Assembly: GCA_029243485.1 (NCBI GenBank)
Contig: JAQWRY010000086.1
Coordinates: forward strand, 434,001 to 498,000
Source: Candidatus Binatia bacterium
GTDB taxonomy: Bacteria; Desulfobacterota; Binatia; UBA12015
Length of the DNA: 64,000 nucleotides
Direction: 5' to 3'
Shown: one piece after another, positions 1 to 7,144 of the stretch
Layout of the letters: each line of letters opens with the position of its first letter
Numbering within the stretch: position 1 is the first letter of the stretch
The notes under the pieces: generated by a model
Told to the model about the DNA's origin: nothing
Seen by the model: the letters and a program-made list of their open reading frames with translations, nothing else
Databases searched by the model: none
Made by a program: the position numbers and the translations under genes

Positions 1-532
1 CGATCGCCAACAGGGCGAGCGGAAGGGCTCCGGTTGCGAGGTACTGCGGGTGCGGGAATCCCTCTACTCGCCACGGCGCAAACGTGAATGCCGCGCCGGC
101 GACGAGGGCCGCTCCCGCGTTCTTGGTGTGCGAGAACACCAGAGCGAACATCCCGAGCCCGGCGAGCAGAAAGCTCTCGAGCGCCATCGCTTTGAGGACG
201 GCGAGCACGCTTCCGGTTGCCGCGAAGACGGCTCCGGTGACCGGCACGTGCGCGATCATGTTCTCGGACAGTGCGATCGTGTTCGACGCTGGATAGAAGA
301 TGTTCCCGTCAAACAAGGCCGTCGGGTCCGTGATCCCGGCTCGGGCGACCCAGCCGAGGATCCACGCGTTGAGCAAGAGGTCGGCGTTCTCGACGGCCGC
401 GAAGAACGACGTGTCGCGCGGAAGCTCGTCGGCCGAGAGGAACCACGGGCGCAGCACCCACGGTGTCATCACGGCGAAGAACATCGCAGCGAGACTGCCC
501 GCGAGCCACGCCCTCTTTCGAGTAACGGACAT
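1..532 (-). CDS. polytopic membrane protein, N-terminal part (cut by window edge)
   Basis: An open frame of 177 codons runs off the left edge with no stop. It starts at the ATG whose first base is 532 (MSVTRKRAWLAGSLAAM). The protein opens with a short basic stretch and a hydrophobic segment. A conserved-looking loop follows with the pattern NADLLLNAWILGWV and FYPASNTIALSEN, then further hydrophobic segments. Loops of this kind occur in large GT-C-like or uncharacterised membrane proteins that may use lipid-linked sugars. That assignment is an inference, because the C-terminus is missing. It lies 20 nt downstream of the gene at 553-1275 on the same strand and is probably co-transcribed with the regulator/kinase pair. 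Confidence 0.7.
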   Translation of the reverse strand, partial: MSVTRKRAWLAGSLAAMFFAVMTPWVLRPWFLSADELPRDTSFFAAVENADLLLNAWILGWVARAGITDPTALFDGNIFYPASNTIALSENMIAHVPVTGAVFAATGSVLAVLKAMALESFLLAGLGMFALVFSHTKNAGAALVAGAAFTFAPWRVEGFPHPQYLATGALPLALLAI

Positions 533-552
533 GGCCTCTCAGGTCTTGCGAA

Positions 553-1275
553 TCAGGAGAGGGGTGACCATCTCACGGTGCGCAGCAATCGGCTTTGCCA
601 CTGATCTCGGAGGGAAAGCGCATCGTGCATCCACGTGCCGGGCTTCATGTATTGGGGCGGTACCTCGTTGCAGAGCAGGCGCTCCATCGCTTCCGGCCGT
701 TGCACCTTTTGCCAGAGGATCACCTCGCGTCGCTTACCGCTGCCGAAGGCCGTGCGATAGCTTGCGTCGACCGTGAGGATCCGCGGTCCCACCTCGCTCG
801 TCTGTTTCATCTCCTCTGCGTAGTGCGAGCCCGAGCGATCGATGTATTCGTCGAGCTTACCCTCGTACGGCCAGACCGTGTCTTCCATGAAGAGGGCGAG
901 CGGCTTCGCGGCGCCGTCGGTCGGCACCGCGGCGAAGTCGATGTCCTGGCGCGGCGACCAGGGCAGAGGCACGAGCATCTTGGCCTCGACCTCGTGGCGC
1001 ATCTCGTCGATCCGAGCGGCCCAGTCCGCGAGGTCGCCGGTCTCCACGCGCCGTGCGAGCCGGTCCCAGGCAGCGCCGTCTCGCAGAGCGGTGAGGGTGA
1101 TGACGCGATACGAGGGACCGGTCCCGTGGGCGTGACGGAGGAAGTACAGGAGGCGTCCGTCGTCGCCCGCCCCGAGGGTCTTCATCCAGCCGTCGCGGTA
1201 GACCTCGTCGAACTCCGCCTCGCGTTCGCCGTAAACCTCGTGGGTTTCGTGCAGGAGAAGCATGGCCCCGCTCAT
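553..1275 (-). CDS. hypothetical protein, probable paired alpha/beta-barrel domains
   Basis: A 240-residue soluble protein with no signal peptide or membrane segment. The two halves each look like a ferredoxin-like alpha/beta unit. The first carries LLLHETHEVYGEREAEF and LRHAHGTGPSYRVITLTAL. The second carries ALFMEDTVWPYEGKLDEYI and AFGSGKRREVILWQKV. This pattern recalls NIPSNAP-like or EthD-like dimeric alpha/beta-barrel proteins, but I do not recognise a named family and propose no reaction. The start is immediately after the stop of the histidine kinase (1277), so the two are almost certainly translated from one message. Confidence 0.75.
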   Translation of the reverse strand: MSGAMLLLHETHEVYGEREAEFDEVYRDGWMKTLGAGDDGRLLYFLRHAHGTGPSYRVITLTALRDGAAWDRLARRVETGDLADWAARIDEMRHEVEAKMLVPLPWSPRQDIDFAAVPTDGAAKPLALFMEDTVWPYEGKLDEYIDRSGSHYAEEMKQTSEVGPRILTVDASYRTAFGSGKRREVILWQKVQRPEAMERLLCNEVPPQYMKPGTWMHDALSLRDQWQSRLLRTVRWSPLS

Positions 1276-1276
1276 A

Positions 1277-2641
1277 TCACGCTTCAGAGCGGACGGGCAG
1301 ATCGATGGTCACCACGAGTCCGGGGTTCGCGGCGCTCAGGCGGACGTCACCGCCATGCAGGTGAGCGATGGCGCGCACCAGGCTCAACCCGAGCCCGCTT
1401 CCGGTCGACGTGCGGCTCGCCTCGAGCCGGCTGAACCGGTCGAAGGCCTTGTCGAAGAAAGCGTCGGGCACTCCGGGCCCATCGTCCGCGACGACGATGC
1501 GCACGCGGTCGTCCGCGTTCTCGACCCGACACCGCAGGTGTCCGCCGGTTGGGACGTACTTCATCGCGTTGTCGAGGAGGTTCGTGATGGCCTGTCCGAG
1601 AAGGTTCGGGTTTCCGGAGAGACGTGCCGGCGGGCTCTTTTCCATTACGACGGAAAGTCCGGCGTCCTCTGCCGCGGGTTCGTAGATCTCCACGGCGTCT
1701 GAGACGATCTTACGGACATCGACGGGCTCGAAGTTCTTCCGGGGTTCACCCGACTCCGCGTGGGCGATCGTGAGGAGCGCGTTGAACATGCCGAGGATGG
1801 CGTCGGCATCCTCGATCGTGCCCTCGAGAGCCGCACGATACGCGGCGGGGTCATCCTTTCCGAGGAGTGCGACTTCGATGCGGCTCCTGAGACGCGAGAT
1901 CGGACTGCGCATGTCGTGCGCGATGTCGTCGGTCACCTCACGCATTGCCGACATCAGGGTGCCGATTCGATCGAGCATCCGGTTCAGGTTCTGGGAGAGC
2001 TCGTCGAACTCGTCTCCCCGTCCGGTCTCTGGCATGCGCAGCTCGAGATTGCCCTGCAGGATCTCCTCGCTGTTCTGATTGATCTCGTCGAGGTGGCGCG
2101 AGACCCGGCGGCTCAGCAGGTAGGCGCCGCTGACGCCGAGGAGAACCGTGAGGAAGAGTGCGCCTCCGAACGCATTGCCGATCAGAGTGCGGAACCGGGC
2201 GCGCTCGCTGACGTTGCGGCCGACCAGAAGTTGCTCCCCGTTCGGCAGGCTATACGTGCGGCCGCGCCCGCGGGCTTTGCTGGTGGCCGCTCCTTCGAGC
2301 GGGAACTCGAACAAGTCGCCGTCCTTCTCGATTCCGTTGGGCCACTCGCGCAGGTTGCCTGCAACGTACTGCCGCGTTTTGGTGGCGAGCATGTAGACCG
2401 TCGTTCGGCCGGGCTGCTCGGCGGTCGTTCGGGAGACGATCGCGGCCATCTCCGTCACGGTGCGGACGCTCGCGAGTTGGTCGTGCAGGTTTTGCGCATC
2501 GTGCTGAATCTGCGCGTCCATCTCGGTTTCGTGCGCGGAGAGCGTCGACCAGTACAAGAAGGCGAGGGCCCCACTCAGCACGAGGATGAACAACGTCGCG
2601 TGCAGCAGGGTGTAGCGAAAGATGAGGCTACGGCGTCTCAT
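1277..2641 (-). CDS. two-component sensor histidine kinase
   Basis: A 454-residue classical membrane sensor. It has a first membrane helix near residues 10-30 (FRYTLLHATLFILVLSGAL), a periplasmic region of about 120 residues and a second helix around 155-175. A HAMP linker follows, then a dimerisation box with the phospho-acceptor His in DDIAHDMRSPISRLRSRIE. The ATPase domain has N-box ITNLLDNAMKY, G1 DDGPGVPD and G2 GSGLGLSLV. The start overlaps the end of the response regulator gene by 14 nt, so the pair forms one operon and very probably one phosphorelay. The signal is unknown. Confidence 0.95.
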   Translation of the reverse strand: MRRRSLIFRYTLLHATLFILVLSGALAFLYWSTLSAHETEMDAQIQHDAQNLHDQLASVRTVTEMAAIVSRTTAEQPGRTTVYMLATKTRQYVAGNLREWPNGIEKDGDLFEFPLEGAATSKARGRGRTYSLPNGEQLLVGRNVSERARFRTLIGNAFGGALFLTVLLGVSGAYLLSRRVSRHLDEINQNSEEILQGNLELRMPETGRGDEFDELSQNLNRMLDRIGTLMSAMREVTDDIAHDMRSPISRLRSRIEVALLGKDDPAAYRAALEGTIEDADAILGMFNALLTIAHAESGEPRKNFEPVDVRKIVSDAVEIYEPAAEDAGLSVVMEKSPPARLSGNPNLLGQAITNLLDNAMKYVPTGGHLRCRVENADDRVRIVVADDGPGVPDAFFDKAFDRFSRLEASRTSTGSGLGLSLVRAIAHLHGGDVRLSAANPGLVVTIDLPVRSEA

Positions 2642-3314
2642 TCTCCGCCAATCGGTACCCGGCCCCGCGCACGGTGTGGAGAAGAGGGCGCTCGTACCCG
2701 GCGTCGATCTTCTGCCGCAGCCGACTGATGTGGACGTCGACGACGTTCGTCTGCGGGTCGAAGTGGTAGTCCCAGACGCTCTCCAGGAGCATCGTCCGCG
2801 TTACGACGTGGCCGGCGTGGCGCATCAGGAATTCGAGAATTCGGAACTCGCGCGGCTTCAGGTCGATCGACTGCCCGCTGCGATTCACGGCGCGCGAGAG
2901 AAGATCCATTTCGAGATCGGCGACGCGAAGGCTCGTCTCCTGCGCACCGGCGGACCGCGTTCGACGCATCAGAGCTTCGACGCGGGCGAGCAACTCGGCG
3001 AACGCGAAGGGCTTCACCAAGTAGTCGTCGCCCCCGGCTTTGAGGCCGGCGACGCGATCGTCGACGCTCCCCATGGCCGACAAGATCAACACCGGAATGT
3101 CCGTGCCGTTCTTGCGCAGAGCTTCGATCACCGAGAGACCGTCGACCCCGGGGAGCATCCGATCGACGACGAGAACGTCGTACGGATCCGTGGTCGCCAT
3201 CATCAGTCCACGAGGCCCGTCTTCGGCGTGGTCGACGACGTAGCCGCTCTCGCCGAGACCCTTGGCGACGTAGCGAGCCGCCTCCAGGTCGTCTTCGATC
3301 AGAAGGATCCGCAC
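2628..3314 (-). CDS. OmpR/PhoB-family response regulator
   Basis: A 228-residue transcriptional regulator. The receiver domain (1-120) has acidic residues E7, D8 and D9 (IEDD), phospho-acceptor Asp51 in VLVVDRMLPG and Lys in LVKPF. The C-terminal winged helix has LKPREFRILEFLMRHAGHVV and VDVHISRLRQKI. The start is the GTG at 3314 (VRILLIEDD). The frame stays open far upstream, but that part is antisense-like and lacks domain character, so I exclude it. It lies 32 nt downstream of the amidotransferase gene and overlaps its kinase. Confidence 0.95.
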   Translation of the reverse strand: MRILLIEDDLEAARYVAKGLGESGYVVDHAEDGPRGLMMATTDPYDVLVVDRMLPGVDGLSVIEALRKNGTDIPVLILSAMGSVDDRVAGLKAGGDDYLVKPFAFAELLARVEALMRRTRSAGAQETSLRVADLEMDLLSRAVNRSGQSIDLKPREFRILEFLMRHAGHVVTRTMLLESVWDYHFDPQTNVVDVHISRLRQKIDAGYERPLLHTVRGAGYRLAENETP

Positions 3315-3346
3315 AGCGTGACTATGCCCGAGTCGGCGCTCGGCTC

Positions 3347-4093
3347 CTACCGCGACGTCAGAATGCGCCCGCGTTTCTCGCGGCCGAAGAGATGGATCCA
3401 CTCTCCGAACGTGCGGGCGGCGAGGTCGCAGGCGCTGTCGATCCGGGAAACGGTCTCGCTTCGGATCTCGCCTGCATCGACGGCTCCTTCGAGCGCCGCG
3501 ATCTCGGCCTGGTGAACCGGGATGCTGAGCCACCGCTCGATCAACGGCGCGTCGACCTCGAGATGGAATTGTAGACCGTAGACCTTTTTGCCATAGCGGA
3601 ACGCCTGGTTCGGACAGAGGGTAGAGGATGCGAGATGCTCTGCACCGCGCGGGATGTCGAAGGTGTCTCCGTGCCACTGGAAGATCCGCTCGGTCGGCGC
3701 GAAGTTCGACAACAGAGGATCGCCGAGCCCAGGTTCCGAAACGCAGACGTCGTACCAACCGATCTCTTTCCGAACGGCCGGGCCGACGGGTGCACCGAGG
3801 GCGCGTGCGATGAGCTGGGCGCCGAGGCAGATTCCCAGCACCGGGATGTCGCGGTCGAGGGCATCCTGAATCGCTTCGACCTCGGTCTGCAGGTGCGGAA
3901 ACCGGTCGACCTGGTCGACGTTCATCGGGCCGCCGAGGACCACGAGACCCTCGTATCCCTCGAGGCTGGGCTTGGCTTCGGGATCGCGCCCGAAGTTAAC
4001 GTACCGAATCCGCATGCTGGCGGATTTCAGCAACGGATTGAGCGTGCCCAGGATCTCGTGGGCGACGTGCTGAAAGACGAGGACCCTGCGCAT
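3347..4093 (-). CDS. class I glutamine amidotransferase-like protein
   Basis: A 248-residue stand-alone amidotransferase of the GMP-synthase/GuaA type. The nucleophile elbow is GICLGAQ with Cys89, and the catalytic His sits in GLQFHLEVD in the second half. The oxyanion stretch VVLGGPMNVD is also present. In this family the domain hydrolyses glutamine to ammonia, or in some orphan members acts on glutamyl-linked amines. No synthetase partner is adjacent, so the acceptor is unknown. Its ATG overlaps the mirror-image ATG at 4092 on the other strand. Confidence 0.9.
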   Translation of the reverse strand: MRRVLVFQHVAHEILGTLNPLLKSASMRIRYVNFGRDPEAKPSLEGYEGLVVLGGPMNVDQVDRFPHLQTEVEAIQDALDRDIPVLGICLGAQLIARALGAPVGPAVRKEIGWYDVCVSEPGLGDPLLSNFAPTERIFQWHGDTFDIPRGAEHLASSTLCPNQAFRYGKKVYGLQFHLEVDAPLIERWLSIPVHQAEIAALEGAVDAGEIRSETVSRIDSACDLAARTFGEWIHLFGREKRGRILTSR

Positions 4094-4109
4094 GACTGAC
4101 GTTTCAGTC
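4094..4109. promoter_or_regulatory. inverted repeat in divergent intergenic region
   Basis: GACTGA and its exact reverse complement TCAGTC are separated by CGTT. The site is directly between the amidotransferase gene (leftward) and the STT3-like gene (rightward). Its size and symmetry fit a dimeric repressor operator. Binding is inferred. The site also argues that the STT3-like protein starts downstream of 4092. Confidence 0.4.
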
Positions 4110-4145
4110 TATAGGGTGATCGACCGACTTTCACGAAGGAGGGGG

Positions 4146-6392
4146 ATGCCCCCTGCCGGGGAGCATCTTCGTCGAATGGATCTGGATCGAGCCAAGCGGG
4201 TTCTCTGGATGGCCGCCCTGGTCGTCCTGGGCTTCCTTCTGCGCACCACGAATGCCGCCGACGTCTTCGTCGATGGTTCGGTCGTCTTTCCCGGAAATGA
4301 CCCGTATTATCAGGCACATCGGGTCTTTCAGGCGCTCGCCGCCTACCCCTGGGTGCCACTGGTGGATCCCCTTTTGGACCATCCGTACGGGGCGGCGCCC
4401 ATCTGGCCGCCGCTCTTCCCTTGGCTCCTGGCCGGGCTGGTGAAGCTGGTCGGGGTGCCGGCGTCGAGCCCCGCGGCCGTCGAGACGGTCCTGGCCCTCT
4501 CGGCGCCGGTCACGGGCGCGCTGCTCTGTATCCCCGTCTATGCCCTGGCGCGTCGCATTCTGGACGGGCCGGGCGCCTGGATCGCCGCCACTCTGGCGGT
4601 CCTGATCCCTGCGCACCTCTGGTATTCGCGACTCGGATTCGTCGACCATCACGCGGCGGTCACGCTCGTGCAGGTCTTCCTGTTCCTGGGCGCACTCGTC
4701 GCGCTGCGGGAAGGTCGGTACGCCGGACTCGCCACCGCCCTCACGTTCGGGATGCTGCTCTGGAATGGCTTCGTACTGTTCGCCCTCATCCTCGACGCCT
4801 ACCTTCTCGCGGTCTTCGCGCTCTCGAGCATCGAGAATCGTGCGCGCGTTGGCCGCGCCGCGGCGTGGAGTCATGGGGTCGCGGCGGTTCTGATTCTCCC
4901 GGTCGTCGTCGCGACCGTGCACGCGACGGGTGCGCCGTGGGGTTCCTTCGCACTCTCGTATCTTCATCCGTCGGTCCTCGCCGCGGTTGCGGTCGTCGGG
5001 GTCGGGGTTGCCCGAGCGCCGGAACGCGGATTTCTCTGGCTCGCGGTTTTGATGGGGCTGGGGTTGGCCGTTGGTGTCGCGAGTGGGGCGCTCTTCGAAG
5101 TCGGCAACTGGGTATTCGCGCGCGACGACTTCATGTCGTCTATCCAGGAAGTCGTGCCGATCTTTCTTCGGTCCGACGGCACGATCAATCTGAGCGGCGC
5201 GACGCTCTGGCTCACGCGATTCTGGTTCGTCGTTCCGGTCCTGCTGGTGCTCGTGGCGCGCGGGGCGATGGAGCAGGGTCGCCTCGATGCGGGCAAGCTA
5301 CTGCTGGTCGTGTGGGGAACCGCGCTGTTCGTCCTGGCGCTGCGCCAGCGACGCTTCGCCGAAGCGTTTGCGCCGGCGCTCGCGATCCTCGCGGCATTCG
5401 GCCTGCGGTGGGTGCAGAGCCGGGTCCGGGAGGCGCTGGCGAGTCGCGGGTCACCGCTCTTCGCCCGGACGACGGCGGCAGTGCTGGTCGCCGTCCTCGC
5501 GGCGTTCGGGCTCGGGCCCTATTACGAGCCGATTCTCCGCCACCCGGAAGCGCTTTTCGCCATCGTCCACGACGCCGCTCCCGCCTCGCCGCGAGAGATC
5601 CCCGCTTCCCAGACGAATTTAGGCCGGCTCGGCGAGATCGCGGCGGAAACCCCGGGCAGCGACCCCCGAGGCGTGATGAATCTCTGGCCCCTCGGCCATC
5701 GCGTCCTGTACCTGACGAAACTACCGATCGTGGCCAGCCCGTTTGGCTCCCACATCGGAGGAGAGTCGTTCGACGAAGCGGCGGCGTTCTTCCTTTCGAC
5801 CCGAGAAGATGAGGCAGTCGAGAGGATGCGCGATCGAGACGTGCGGTACGTGGTGGTCGACAACGACCTCGGGACGATCGGCGCCGCGCTCCTCGCACGC
5901 GGGGAGCAGACGAGCGCGTACTACACGCAGACCACGTTGCCCGAGGGAACGCGCTGGGAGTATCAGCCCGCGCTCTACCGAACCCTGTACCTTCGCCTGG
6001 CTCTTCTCGCGGGAGTGGGGCTCGACGAAACCATCCCGGCGCTTCAGCACTTCCGACTGCTGGTAGACGCAGAGCGTGATCACGTCTCCGGTCAGCCCAA
6101 GATCTTCGAACGAGTCGAGGGCGCACGGCTGCGTCTCGAGGGCCTCCCGCGAAACGAGTACGAGCTCCGCTACGAGTTCGAGTCCGACGCCGGACGGAGG
6201 CGAACCTACGTCGCGCGCGTCCGGACCGACGCCCGAGGGTACGGCGAGATCGCGCTGCCGTATTCGTCGGAGCGGCCGGACCTCGGCCAGAATGCACGCT
6301 GGCACGTGGACGGCGCCGGCGGGTCCCGGGAGGTGTATGTTCCCGAAGCCGCTGTGCGAGAAGGCCTTCCGGTCGACGTCGATCTGCGGTGA
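4146..6392 (+). CDS. STT3/PglB-like oligosaccharyltransferase-family membrane protein
   Basis: About 748 residues with roughly a dozen membrane segments in the first 480 residues, then a soluble C-terminal domain. STT3 hallmarks are visible: an Asp motif in the first external loop (GNDPYYQAHR), SRLGFVDHHA with the DHH signature, and an external SSIQEVVPIF stretch. In place of the WWDYG motif there is GVMNLWPLGHRVLYLTKLP, so the acceptor-binding motif is atypical. In the family the enzyme transfers lipid-linked glycans to Asn of exported proteins. The frame is open from an ATG at 4092. I prefer the ATG at 4146 because AAGGAGG stands just upstream and the divergent control region is left free. 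An ATG at 4176 is another option. Confidence 0.8.
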   Translation: MPPAGEHLRRMDLDRAKRVLWMAALVVLGFLLRTTNAADVFVDGSVVFPGNDPYYQAHRVFQALAAYPWVPLVDPLLDHPYGAAPIWPPLFPWLLAGLVKLVGVPASSPAAVETVLALSAPVTGALLCIPVYALARRILDGPGAWIAATLAVLIPAHLWYSRLGFVDHHAAVTLVQVFLFLGALVALREGRYAGLATALTFGMLLWNGFVLFALILDAYLLAVFALSSIENRARVGRAAAWSHGVAAVLILPVVVATVHATGAPWGSFALSYLHPSVLAAVAVVGVGVARAPERGFLWLAVLMGLGLAVGVASGALFEVGNWVFARDDFMSSIQEVVPIFLRSDGTINLSGATLWLTRFWFVVPVLLVLVARGAMEQGRLDAGKLLLVVWGTALFVLALRQRRFAEAFAPALAILAAFGLRWVQSRVREALASRGSPLFARTTAAVLVAVLAAFGLGPYYEPILRHPEALFAIVHDAAPASPREIPASQTNLGRLGEIAAETPGSDPRGVMNLWPLGHRVLYLTKLPIVASPFGSHIGGESFDEAAAFFLSTREDEAVERMRDRDVRYVVVDNDLGTIGAALLARGEQTSAYYTQTTLPEGTRWEYQPALYRTLYLRLALLAGVGLDETIPALQHFRLLVDAERDHVSGQPKIFERVEGARLRLEGLPRNEYELRYEFESDAGRRRTYVARVRTDARGYGEIALPYSSERPDLGQNARWHVDGAGGSREVYVPEAAVREGLPVDVDLR

Positions 6393-6441
6393 AGAAACTC
6401 AGTTTTGACTGCGCCGACGCAGCGCCCTATGCTCGGCGCCA

Positions 6442-6969
6442 ATGAGCTTCCACCATCTGGCCCTGGTGACCCGCGACACGAAAGCGACGCACGAGTTCTA
6501 CTCCGTAGCCATGGGGTTCACCCTCGCGAAGGTGGAAGTTGGCGCGACGCCCGAAGGTGGCTGGGCCAAGCACTTCTTCTACGAAACCGGCGGCAACGGC
6601 ATGATCGCCTTCTGGGAGATCCACGATGAGACTACGCCGGCGGAGCACCCGACCGCGATTGCCGGCGGGTTGGGTCTTCCCGTCTGGAGCAATCACCTGG
6701 CCTTCACCGCGCGGGACCGCGACGAGCTCGACGCGCATCGGAAGCGCTGGGTCGAGCATGGGCACGACGTCGCCGAGGTCGATCACGAGTGGTGCGTTTC
6801 GATCTACACGCTCGACCCGAACGGCATCATGGTTGAATTTTGCCTGACGACGAGGGCCTTCACCGCGGCCGAGCAGAACGAAGCCGAGCACTTGCTACAG
6901 GACCCTGCACCGCCCGTTCCGAAGGTCTCACCGCCCACGAAGGTTTATCGGGCGGCCGCAAGCGATTGA
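6442..6969 (+). CDS. VOC (glyoxalase/bleomycin-resistance) family protein
   Basis: A 175-residue protein made of one vicinal-oxygen-chelate module pair. The first half starts with FHHLALVTRDTKATHEFY. The second has SNHLAFTARDRDELDAHR and ends in IYTLDPNGIMVEFCL. Candidate metal ligands are His5 (FHHLAL), the His in NHLAF and the Glu in MVEF. Such proteins bind a divalent metal and act as lyases, isomerases or ring-cleaving dioxygenases. The substrate cannot be read from sequence. The tail after residue 140 is proline-rich and probably disordered. It is transcribed in the same direction as the STT3-like gene, 49 nt behind it. Confidence 0.85.
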   Translation: MSFHHLALVTRDTKATHEFYSVAMGFTLAKVEVGATPEGGWAKHFFYETGGNGMIAFWEIHDETTPAEHPTAIAGGLGLPVWSNHLAFTARDRDELDAHRKRWVEHGHDVAEVDHEWCVSIYTLDPNGIMVEFCLTTRAFTAAEQNEAEHLLQDPAPPVPKVSPPTKVYRAAASD

Positions 6970-7144
6970 CTTGATTTCGCTGTGCGACCCAGGTTACGTT
7001 TAGCCCAGGTAAGCGGTGCGCTCCGCCCGCGGCTGTTTTCACACGGTTTCTCGTGGTGAGCCGCCCTCCGCGGCCTCGGTACGAATGGTCGTAGTCGAGG
7101 TCGTCCGGAAGATCAGGCGCGCGCGCCTTGTGCAGGGAGAGGGC

